Of a stretch of 6,684 nt of DNA, positions 1 through 5,338 are shown piece after piece. The translations under genes and the position numbers were made by a program. Within the stretch, counting starts at the first letter, position 1, and the number at the start of each line of letters is the position of its first letter. The stretch is from NCBI GenBank assembly GCA_023425455.1, contig JAFACP010000055.1, forward strand, positions 1-6,684, in the 5' to 3' direction. Source of the DNA: Pseudomonadota bacterium. Lineage in GTDB: Bacteria; Pseudomonadota; Gammaproteobacteria; Enterobacterales; Enterobacteriaceae. The notes below the pieces were generated by a model. That model saw nothing but the letters and a program-made list of their open reading frames with translations, was not told the origin of the DNA and did no database searches.

Positions 1-2277
1 ATGCGCAGGTGACAACAGCTCAAGCACCACGGGCACGCGCCCCTCGGCGATGGACGGCGTGCTCGCCTCACCAAACATCTCCTGCATCCGCACCGCCAGC
101 GCCGGTGGATTATCCTCGTGATAACGAATGGCAATCCGGCTGCCGGTCGGCACAGTGTAATGCCCAGGCAGTTCACTATCCAGACGTTGACGTAATGACC
201 AGTCGAGTAAATTCTGTAACGCCGCTTTAATATCAAGCGCTTTCAGCGCCCGCAGCGAGTGTACGCCGGTCATTTGCGGCAATAGCCACGTTTCCAGCGA
301 CGCCAGCAGCGTGTCGTCATCCACCGCCGGCCAGCCATACTGCGCCAGCCAGCGCCCGGCGCAGTGCAGGCGCAGACGATACTGCTGCGCCTCTGGCGTC
401 CAGTTCAGCACGCCAAGCCCCTTCTCCCGAATGCCGTTCAGCATCGCCAGGTGCAACGCCTCCTCCGAGGGTTTCGCCAGCGGTCGGGTCGAGAGGGTCA
501 GTTTACCGATCCGGATACGCCGAAACGCTTTCAGCGTCCCCTGCGCGTCATCCCACTCCACGCTATCGGATTGCGTGGTCAGCTGCGGGCACTCGCGGAC
601 CAGCGCCTCTATATCCACCGCCATCGCCTGAAGAATACGGGCATCCGGCGCGTGGCTGCCCTGCAGTAAGAGCGGCGCGATCAGCCATTCGTGTCGCGTC
701 AGCGGGTCATCGCTGTCGAGCATCGCCCCCATGCCATTTGCCAGCTGGTAGCGTCCATCCAGCCCGCGACGTCGCGCGATCCTGTCCGGAAATGCCTGTG
801 CCAGCAGATGCGCCATGCACCCGCTGTCAGGCTCGCCACCGCGGCTGTTAAGACGTTTGCACAGCTGCCGGGCGCGCTGCTGCCAGCTTGCCTGACTGCG
901 CGAAAACGCCTGCACAAGATCGCCACTCCCGCCGCGTGGCGGCTCTTCAAGAATAGCCGCCAGCTTTGCCGCCGTGGCGATTTCATCCTCGCTGCGCGCT
1001 GCCACCAGCATTGCCGCCAGGCGAGGGTCATTGCCGAACGCCGCCATTCGCTGCCCGCGCGGCGTAAGACGCCCACCTTCGAGAGCGCCAAGCCGGGTGA
1101 GTAGCGTTTGCGCGGCATCCAGATTGACCGCAGGGGGCAGATCAAGCCAGCTCAGTTGAGCGGCATCCGGGCAGCCCCACTGCAGGAGATCCATCACCAG
1201 CCCGGAGAGATCGCTTTGCAATATCTCCGGCGTACTTTGCGCGGCAGCCCGCTCCGCCTGTTCTGCGCTGAGCAAATGCAGGCAAATACCGGCCTCAAGT
1301 CGCCCCGCGCGCCCTGCACGCTGCACCATCGACGCCTGGCTGATTCGCTGGGTGAGTAAACGGGTAAGCCCGCTGCGCGGATCAAAACTGGCGACCCGCT
1401 GCTGGGCGCAGTCCACAACCAGGCGGATGCCTTCGATGGTCAAACTGGTCTCCGCAATATTTGTCGCCAGCACCACCTTGCGCGTGCCGCCCGGCGCGGG
1501 AAGGATCGCCTTACGCTGCTCGGCCAGCGGCAGCGCGCCATACAGCGGACACAGCAGTACGTCCGGCCCCACGCGGGAAACCAGCTGCTCCTGTACCCGC
1601 TGGATTTCGCCCACGCCGGGTAAAAACAGCAGCAGCGATCCCGACTGCTGGCGCAGCAGGTCCGCCGTGGCGATGGCGACCGCCTCGTCGAAGCGTTGAT
1701 GGGCTGGCAGCGGCTGATAGCGCCGCTCGACCGGAAATGCTCTCCCCTCAGAGACGATCACCGGCGCCTCAGGTAAGATCTGCTGCAGGCGTTCGTTGTC
1801 CAGCGTTGCCGACATAATGAGCAGCCGGAGATCCTCGCGCAGCCCCTGCTGCACATCCAGCAGCAGCGCCAGCGCCAGATCGGCCTGCAGGCTGCGCTCG
1901 TGGAACTCATCGAGGATCACCAGCCCAACGCCCGCAAGCTCCGGATCGTGTTGCAGCATCCGGGTCAGGATCCCCTCGGTCACGACCTCCAGACGCGTCG
2001 CCGGACCGACGCAGGTTTCAGCCCGCATCCGGTAACCCACTGTCTCGCCAGGCTTCTCGTTAAGCAGTTCAGCCAGACGTTGCGCCACGTTACGCGCGGC
2101 CAGCCGACGCGGCTCCAGCAGGATAATTTTCCCGTCGATCTCTCCGTGCCTGAGGATCTGCAGCGGCAGCCAGGTGGATTTACCCGCCCCGGTAGGGGCA
2201 TTCAGCAACACCTGCGGGGCATGACGTAATGCCGCAAAGAGCTCAGGAAGGATAACGGCGACGGGCAATGAGGACAC
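1..2277 (-). CDS. hrpB: ATP-dependent RNA helicase-like protein HrpB (3' end cut by window edge)
   Basis: Superfamily 2 DEAH/RHA-type helicase-like ATPase, presumed cytoplasmic and RNA-directed; its cellular role in E. coli is not well defined. Reading the minus strand from a GTG at 2277 gives 759 uninterrupted codons to the window edge. Visible motifs in order: Walker A APTGAGKST (residues 27-35), EPRRLAAR (55-62), DEFH (123-126, a DEAH-box variant), SAT (156-158), ATNIAETSLT (271-280) and QRAGRAGR (319-326). These form two RecA-like domains in roughly the first 340 residues. The C-terminal part contains PTGSRIAIRYHEDNPP (from residue 710), which I recognise as the HrpB-specific C-terminal domain; HrpA is much longer. 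E. coli HrpB is about 809 residues, so about 50 are missing beyond the left edge. The GTG start has GGAG six bases upstream, and the N-terminus (SSLPVA) matches E. coli. It is divergent from thpR. Identification is near certain; the exact start is likely. Confidence 0.97.
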   Translation of the reverse strand, partial: MSSLPVAVILPELFAALRHAPQVLLNAPTGAGKSTWLPLQILRHGEIDGKIILLEPRRLAARNVAQRLAELLNEKPGETVGYRMRAETCVGPATRLEVVTEGILTRMLQHDPELAGVGLVILDEFHERSLQADLALALLLDVQQGLREDLRLLIMSATLDNERLQQILPEAPVIVSEGRAFPVERRYQPLPAHQRFDEAVAIATADLLRQQSGSLLLFLPGVGEIQRVQEQLVSRVGPDVLLCPLYGALPLAEQRKAILPAPGGTRKVVLATNIAETSLTIEGIRLVVDCAQQRVASFDPRSGLTRLLTQRISQASMVQRAGRAGRLEAGICLHLLSAEQAERAAAQSTPEILQSDLSGLVMDLLQWGCPDAAQLSWLDLPPAVNLDAAQTLLTRLGALEGGRLTPRGQRMAAFGNDPRLAAMLVAARSEDEIATAAKLAAILEEPPRGGSGDLVQAFSRSQASWQQRARQLCKRLNSRGGEPDSGCMAHLLAQAFPDRIARRRGLDGRYQLANGMGAMLDSDDPLTRHEWLIAPLLLQGSHAPDARILQAMAVDIEALVRECPQLTTQSDSVEWDDAQGTLKAFRRIRIGKLTLSTRPLAKPSEEALHLAMLNGIREKGLGVLNWTPEAQQYRLRLHCAGRWLAQYGWPAVDDDTLLASLETWLLPQMTGVHSLRALKALDIKAALQNLLDWSLRQRLDSELPGHYTVPTGSRIAIRYHEDNPPALAVRMQEMFGEASTPSIAEGRVPVVLELLSPAH
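1002..1009 (-). other. Chi site in hrpB
   Basis: The minus strand reads GCTGGTGG, the exact octamer recognised by RecBCD in enteric bacteria. It lies inside hrpB, where the codons also explain it, so its role as Chi is assumed from the match alone. Confidence 0.6.
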
Positions 2278-2290
2278 TAACAACTCCAGA
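2275..2290 (-). promoter_or_regulatory. hrpB ribosome binding site and GTG start
   Basis: The minus strand reads TCTGGAG, six spacer bases (TTGTTA), then GTG. An in-frame ATG lies 15 codons upstream (first base at 2322). It would fall at or upstream of the predicted -10 and so outside the transcript, and it has no Shine-Dalgarno sequence. The GTG is therefore the better start. Confidence 0.65.
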
Positions 2291-2312
2291 GGGTTAACAT
2301 TCGTCGGCGTAC

Positions 2313-2321
2313 ATTGTAGCA
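2313..2321 (-). promoter_or_regulatory. Candidate extended -10 promoter of hrpB
   Basis: On the minus strand the bases read TGCTACAAT, an extended -10 (TGn) joined to TACAAT, which is one base off the sigma70 consensus TATAAT. There is no recognisable -35 at 16-18 bases, which extended -10 promoters can tolerate. Transcription would start near 2306, giving a leader of roughly 29 nt before the GTG start at 2277. This is inferred from sequence only. Confidence 0.5.
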
Positions 2322-2329
2322 TCGGCGCA

Positions 2330-2335
2330 TATCAT
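2330..2335 (+). promoter_or_regulatory. Weak candidate -10 for thpR-sfsA
   Basis: TATCAT matches the sigma70 -10 at five of six positions and lies 15 bases upstream of the thpR ATG. There is no good -35 at 15-19 bases. If used, the thpR leader would be only about 10 nt. It lies next to the divergent hrpB -10, so the two promoters would compete for the same 20-30 bp. Confidence 0.25.
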
Positions 2336-2350
2336 TACCGAGTCCCCCGT

Positions 2351-2905
2351 ATGCCTGAGTCAAAACGGCTGTTTTTCGCCATCGAAATGCCCGCAACGAT
2401 ACAGAAACAGATTGTTCGCTGGCGCGCTGACCACTTCCCGCCGGAAGCGGGCCGCCCGGTGACGGCGGCCAACCTGCATCTGACGCTGGCCTTTCTCGGC
2501 GACGTCAGCGCCGAAAAACAGCGCGCGTTAGCCGCAATGGCCGGGCGCATTGTCCAGCCTGGCTTTACGCTGCAGCTTGATGACGCCGGGCAGTGGCTGC
2601 GTTCACGGGTGGTGTGGCTCGGCACCCGCCAGCCGCCGCGCGGGTTACTCCAGTTGGCCAGCATGCTGCGCGCGCAGGCCGCACGCAGCGGTTGCTATCA
2701 AAGCCCGCAGCCTTTTCATCCGCATATCACCCTGCTGCGGGATGCCGGCCGGGCCGTTGCCATCCCGCCACCAGGGTTTCACTGGACTTTTCCGGTGAAC
2801 ACATTTGCCCTCTGTGAATCGCAATTTTCCCAGGGACGCACCCGCTACACGACGTTACAGCGCTGGACGCTGGATAAAACCTTAAGGGATCCCGATGAAG
2901 TTTAG
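2351..2905 (+). CDS. thpR: RNA 2',3'-cyclic phosphodiesterase / 2'-5' RNA ligase ThpR (LigT)
   Basis: Member of the 2H phosphoesterase superfamily. Family members open 2',3'-cyclic phosphates to 2'-phosphates and can join or split 2'-5' linked RNA; the physiological substrate is uncertain. The 184-residue product shows both HxTx catalytic motifs, HLTL (residues 43-46) and HITL (125-128), so H43, T45, H125 and T127 are all present. The N-terminus (RLFFAI) and the block [11 protein letters not shown] (81-91) match E. coli ThpR. The ATG is the start that aligns with E. coli, although no convincing Shine-Dalgarno sequence precedes it. The protein is about eight residues longer than the E. coli 176-residue form. 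The extra tail (after RWTL) runs into sfsA, giving an 11-nt overlap. The overlap suggests cotranscription and translational coupling with sfsA. hrpB is divergent. Family assignment is secure. Confidence 0.96.
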   Translation: MPESKRLFFAIEMPATIQKQIVRWRADHFPPEAGRPVTAANLHLTLAFLGDVSAEKQRALAAMAGRIVQPGFTLQLDDAGQWLRSRVVWLGTRQPPRGLLQLASMLRAQAARSGCYQSPQPFHPHITLLRDAGRAVAIPPPGFHWTFPVNTFALCESQFSQGRTRYTTLQRWTLDKTLRDPDEV

Positions 2906-3599
2906 CCCCGCCCTGCAGCACGCCACCCTGATCCAGCGTTACAAACGCTTTCTTGCCGATGTGATCACGCCACAAGGGGAGTCGTTAACCCTGCACTGCC
3001 CCAACACCGGTGCCATGACAGGCTGTGCCACCGCTGGCGACACCGTCTGGTACTCCACGTCGGATAATGCCAAACGCAAATATCCCCACACCTGGGAGAT
3101 GACCGAGACGCAGCAAGGCGCCTTTATTTGCGTGAATACCTTACGCGCCAATCAGGTTGTTAAAGAGGCGCTGATGGCGGAAAGCCTGCCTGAACTGACG
3201 GGTTACAGCAGCCTGAAAAGCGAGGTGAAGTATGGCGCAGAGGGCAGCAGAATAGACTTTATGTTACAGGCAGAAGACCGTCCTGAGTGCTATATTGAAG
3301 TCAAATCAGTGACGTTAGCGGATAACGACCATGGCTATTTCCCGGATGCAGTAACGCTACGTGGCCAGAAGCATCTGCGGGAGCTGATGAGTGTCGCGGC
3401 GGCGGGCAAGCGCGCCGTATTGCTGTTTGCAGTTCTGCATTCAGCCATTGAACGTTTTTCTCCTGCCCGCCATATCGATCCAAAATACGCGCAATTGTTG
3501 CATGAGGCACAAAAGCAGGGGGTGGAGATTTTCGCTTATAAAGCGGAACTTTCTGCCGATAATATGACTCTGAGATCCTCTCTTCCCATTGTCTTATAA
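2895..3599 (+). CDS. sfsA: Sugar fermentation stimulation protein homolog SfsA
   Basis: SfsA was named in E. coli because excess copies stimulated maltose metabolism in a cya/crp background; it binds DNA without a well-defined target, and its molecular role is unsettled. The product is 234 residues, the same length as E. coli SfsA. Conserved blocks include [17 protein letters not shown] (residues 10-26), [12 protein letters not shown] (33-44), KRKYPHTWE (60-68), [12 protein letters not shown] (103-114) and FSPARHID (188-195). The N-terminal part corresponds to an OB-like domain. The C-terminal part contains D121 (in SRIDFML) followed by E135-V-K137 (CYIEVKSV), the spacing expected of a PD-(D/E)XK nuclease-type core; catalysis is inferred, not shown. 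AAGGGA at 2884-2889, five bases before the ATG, is a good ribosome binding site and fixes the start. The gene overlaps the end of thpR by 11 nt and ends with TAA. Confidence 0.97.
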   Translation: MKFSPALQHATLIQRYKRFLADVITPQGESLTLHCPNTGAMTGCATAGDTVWYSTSDNAKRKYPHTWEMTETQQGAFICVNTLRANQVVKEALMAESLPELTGYSSLKSEVKYGAEGSRIDFMLQAEDRPECYIEVKSVTLADNDHGYFPDAVTLRGQKHLRELMSVAAAGKRAVLLFAVLHSAIERFSPARHIDPKYAQLLHEAQKQGVEIFAYKAELSADNMTLRSSLPIVL

Positions 3600-3633
3600 G
3601 GGATTAGACGATTGACTATTAAGTGTTCTGGCC

Positions 3634-3653
3634 GCGTGCGCAAATACGCTTTT
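3634..3653 (+). terminator. Weak candidate terminator after sfsA
   Basis: GCGTG (3634-3638) can pair with TACGC (3645-3649), one pair being a G-T wobble, around a 6-base loop, followed directly by TTTT (3650-3653). The stem is only five pairs and the T-run is short, so read-through into dksA is likely even if it works. It lies 35 bases after the sfsA stop. Confidence 0.25.
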
Positions 3654-3687
3654 CCTCACAGGCTTGTCAAGTGTTACGTATAGATAA

Positions 3688-3716
3688 TTGCCATCCGGAA
3701 AAGCATCTGCTATTTA
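3688..3716 (+). promoter_or_regulatory. Candidate sigma70 promoter of dksA
   Basis: TTGCCA (3688-3693, five of six matches to the -35 consensus) is followed by a 17-bp spacer ending in TGC and then TATTTA (3711-3716), a weak -10 helped by the extended TGn. Start would be near 3723, giving a leader of about 50 nt. A second -10-like sequence, TATAGATAAT (3679-3688), lies upstream with only a poor -35. The downstream -10 lies inside a perfect small palindrome, GCTATTTATAGC (3709-3720). In E. coli dksA is reported to be under negative feedback; whether this element mediates that here is not visible. Confidence 0.4.
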
Positions 3717-3730
3717 TAGCGACCTGATTT

Positions 3731-3746
3731 TCCCCCGACACGGGGA
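3731..3746 (+). promoter_or_regulatory. Small hairpin in the dksA 5' leader
   Basis: TCCCC (3731-3735) pairs with GGGGA (3742-3746) around the loop CGACAC. It ends 15 bases before the Shine-Dalgarno sequence AAGGAG (3762-3767), which lies seven bases before the dksA ATG. The hairpin has no T-run, so it is not a terminator. It could be a protein- or RNA-binding element or an mRNA stabiliser, but its function is unknown. Confidence 0.4.
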
Positions 3747-3774
3747 TCGATAGTGCGTGTTAAGGAGAAGCAAC

Positions 3775-4230
3775 ATGCAAGAAGGGCAAAACCGTAAAAC
3801 ATCGTCCCTGAGTATTCTCGCCATCGCTGGGGTGGAGCCGTACCAGGAGAAGCCGGGCGAAGAGTATATGAACGAAGCCCAGCTGTCGCACTTCAAGCGT
3901 ATTCTTGAAGCATGGCGTAATCAACTCAGGGATGAAGTCGATCGCACCGTTACACATATGCAGGATGAAGCTGCTAACTTCCCCGATCCGGTCGACCGTG
4001 CCGCTCAGGAAGAAGAGTTCAGCCTCGAACTGCGTAACCGTGACCGCGAACGCAAACTGATCAAAAAGATCGAAAAAACGCTGAAAAAGGTTGAAGACGA
4101 AGATTTTGGCTACTGCGAATCCTGCGGTGTTGAAATTGGTATTCGTCGCCTGGAAGCGCGTCCAACCGCCGATCTGTGCATCGACTGTAAAACGCTGGCA
4201 GAAATTCGCGAAAAACAGATGGCTGGTTAA
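3775..4230 (+). CDS. dksA: RNA polymerase-binding transcription factor DksA
   Basis: DksA inserts into the secondary channel of RNA polymerase and, with ppGpp, represses rRNA and other stable-RNA promoters and activates amino-acid promoters in the stringent response; it also limits transcription-replication conflict. The product is 151 residues, the same as E. coli and nearly identical to it. Visible parts: an N-terminal segment (1-32), a long coiled coil with tip DPVDRA (71-76) carrying the key acidic residues D71 and D74, and a four-cysteine zinc finger (C114, C117, C135, C138), then a C-terminal helix ending EKQMAG. All four cysteines are kept, so this is the zinc-containing type, not the DksA2 type. 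The ATG at 3775 has AAGGAG seven bases upstream. An in-frame GTG at 3757 would add six residues but lies upstream of that ribosome binding site. It has its own promoter region and is followed by a strong hairpin before gluQ. Confidence 0.99.
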   Translation: MQEGQNRKTSSLSILAIAGVEPYQEKPGEEYMNEAQLSHFKRILEAWRNQLRDEVDRTVTHMQDEAANFPDPVDRAAQEEEFSLELRNRDRERKLIKKIEKTLKKVEDEDFGYCESCGVEIGIRRLEARPTADLCIDCKTLAEIREKQMAG

Positions 4231-4282
4231 TACCGGTTCTCTATACACAACATCATTTATGCTGCCGCAGGGCGACACATCC

Positions 4283-4325
4283 GCTCATTCCCGGGCGCTT
4301 ACGCGGGTAAGCGCCCGGAGTGAGC
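4283..4325 (+). terminator. Strong hairpin between dksA and gluQ (partial terminator or REP-like element)
   Basis: The arms at 4283-4302 and 4307-4325 pair almost perfectly around the tetraloop GCGG (4303-4306): GGGCGCTTAC pairs with GTAAGCGCCC, and the outer part (GCTCA with TGAGC) also pairs, with one bulged C and one G-T wobble. This is about 19 pairs and very GC-rich. No T-run follows on either strand, so it is not a canonical intrinsic terminator. I recall a transcriptional terminator between dksA and gluQ described in Shigella/E. coli that lowers gluQ expression; this hairpin is in the corresponding place. The alternative is a REP-type palindrome that stabilises the dksA mRNA 3' end. 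Confidence 0.5.
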
Positions 4326-4367
4326 AGAGGCAGGGGCAGCCTGAAGGATGACGTGTATATCACTACG

Positions 4368-4390
4368 AAGGCGGGAGTCACCCTCGCCTT
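4368..4390 (+). promoter_or_regulatory. Hairpin just upstream of the gluQ start
   Basis: AAGGCGGG (4368-4375) pairs with CTCGCCTT (4383-4390), eight pairs including one G-T wobble, around the 7-base loop AGTCACC. It ends 12 bases before the gluQ ATG. The only purine-rich Shine-Dalgarno-like bases in the area (GGCGGGAG, 4370-4377) are mostly inside this stem and too far from the ATG to work directly. It may hold gluQ translation low or act as a second weak termination or pausing site. Confidence 0.4.
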
Positions 4391-4402
4391 GTTACTGTCG
4401 AT

Positions 4403-5293
4403 ATGTCTGAATCTCATTATATTGGGCGCTTCGCGCCGTCTCCTTCCGGTGAACTACACTTCGGCTCGTTAATCGCCGCGCTCGGCAGCTATCTGCAGGC
4501 TCGCGCCCGTCAGGGCACATGGCTTGTACGTATCGAAGATATTGACCCTCCTCGTGAAGTTCCCGGTGCAGCAGACACCATCCTGCGTCAGCTGGCGCAT
4601 TACGGTCTGCACTGGGACGGCGACGTTCTCTGGCAGTCTGCGCGTTATGACGCGTACCGCGAACGGCTGGCCTGGCTGGCGGAGCAGGGATTGTCCTACA
4701 ACTGCACCTGTACCCGCGCGCGCATACAGAGCGTGGGCGGCGTCTATGACGGCCACTGCCGCACCCTGAATAACGGCCCCGGGCAGGCAGCAGTTCGCCT
4801 GCGTCAACACGCGCCGGTGACCCATTTCACCGATCTGCTTTCCGGCAACATTCAGGCAGATGAACGTCTGGCCCGGGAAGATTTTATCATTCACCGCCGC
4901 GACGGCCTGTTCGCCTATAACCTCGCCGTGGTGGTCGACGATCATTTCCAGGGCGTGACGGAGATTGTGCGCGGCGCTGATCTGGTTGAACCGACCGTGC
5001 GGCAAATATCGCTCTGGCAACAGTTTGGCTGGACGGCGCCGGACTACATTCATCTGCCGTTGGCCCGCAATGCGCAGGGCAATAAGCTGTCAAAACAGAA
5101 TCATGCTCCCGCGCTGCCCGAGGGCGACCCGCGCCCGGTTTTGATCGACGCCCTGCGTTTTCTCAACCAGAATGTAACCAACGAATGGCAAGATCTGCGT
5201 ATTGACCAACTGCTGGAACTGGCGGTCTCTCGCTGGACGCTCAGGGACGTGGCAAAAATCCAGCATTCTCAAATGCGTTGCGCTGAGCTATGA
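4403..5293 (+). CDS. gluQ: Glutamyl-Q tRNA(Asp) synthetase GluQRS
   Basis: GluQRS is a shortened GluRS paralog that activates glutamate without tRNA and attaches it to the queuosine base at position 34 of tRNA(Asp); the gene was formerly yadB. The product is 296 residues and consists of the class I catalytic domain only, with no anticodon-binding domain (GluRS is about 470 residues). Visible: [13 protein letters not shown] (11-23) with the HIGH-like HFGS (19-22), [10 protein letters not shown] (43-52), zinc ligands C101, C103, Y115 and C119, [20 protein letters not shown] (164-183) and the KMSKS-like KLSKQ (228-232). The C-terminal 40 residues have diverged most from E. coli. The ATG at 4403 is the only usual start after the in-frame stop at 4349-4351, but no Shine-Dalgarno sequence precedes it. 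It lies downstream of dksA behind two hairpins and 42 bp before pcnB. Expression probably depends partly on read-through from dksA. Confidence 0.97.
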   Translation: MSESHYIGRFAPSPSGELHFGSLIAALGSYLQARARQGTWLVRIEDIDPPREVPGAADTILRQLAHYGLHWDGDVLWQSARYDAYRERLAWLAEQGLSYNCTCTRARIQSVGGVYDGHCRTLNNGPGQAAVRLRQHAPVTHFTDLLSGNIQADERLAREDFIIHRRDGLFAYNLAVVVDDHFQGVTEIVRGADLVEPTVRQISLWQQFGWTAPDYIHLPLARNAQGNKLSKQNHAPALPEGDPRPVLIDALRFLNQNVTNEWQDLRIDQLLELAVSRWTLRDVAKIQHSQMRCAEL

Positions 5294-5307
5294 TTAGCCG
5301 CTTTTTT
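5280..5307 (+). terminator. Weak hairpin plus T6 at the gluQ stop codon
   Basis: GCTA (5287-5290) pairs with TAGC (5295-5298) around TGAT; an outer GCG (5280-5282) can pair with CGC (5299-5301) with CTGA bulged out. Six T residues follow at once (5302-5307). The loop contains the gluQ stop codon TGA (5291-5293). The stem is short, so at most this is a weak terminator or attenuator before pcnB. Confidence 0.3.
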
Positions 5308-5325
5308 CATAACAAAACACACTAC

Positions 5326-5338
5326 GAGGTGTACTATT
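5326..5338 (+). promoter_or_regulatory. pcnB ribosome binding site and ATT start codon
   Basis: GAGGTG (5326-5331) lies four bases before ATT (5336-5338). No ATG, GTG or TTG exists in this frame at the position where the conserved N-terminus ([17 protein letters not shown]) begins. The codons after the ATT encode that peptide without interruption. An AUU start limiting PcnB synthesis is established for E. coli pcnB; AUU is also used by infC. Confidence 0.85.

Noticed and set aside
691..1104. 137-codon plus-strand frame and several others on the plus strand between 9 and 2229
   Set aside because: The whole stretch is explained by hrpB on the minus strand, whose helicase motifs are intact; the plus-strand frames give low-complexity Arg/Ala-rich shadow proteins.
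3621..3675. Direct repeat AAGTGTT at 3621-3627 and 3669-3675
   Set aside because: Seven bases repeated 48 bp apart upstream of dksA could be a paired binding site, but a match this short is expected by chance and no known operator fits.
3757..3774. Upstream in-frame GTG start for dksA
   Set aside because: It would add six residues not present in E. coli DksA and lies upstream of the clear AAGGAG site that serves the ATG at 3775.
3760..4278. 172-codon open frame on the minus strand over dksA
   Set aside because: It is the antisense shadow of the highly conserved dksA coding sequence, with no promoter, ribosome site or recognisable protein features.
4469..5053. 194-codon open frame on the minus strand inside gluQ
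   Set aside because: It is antisense to gluQ codons that match the family throughout; nothing supports independent coding.
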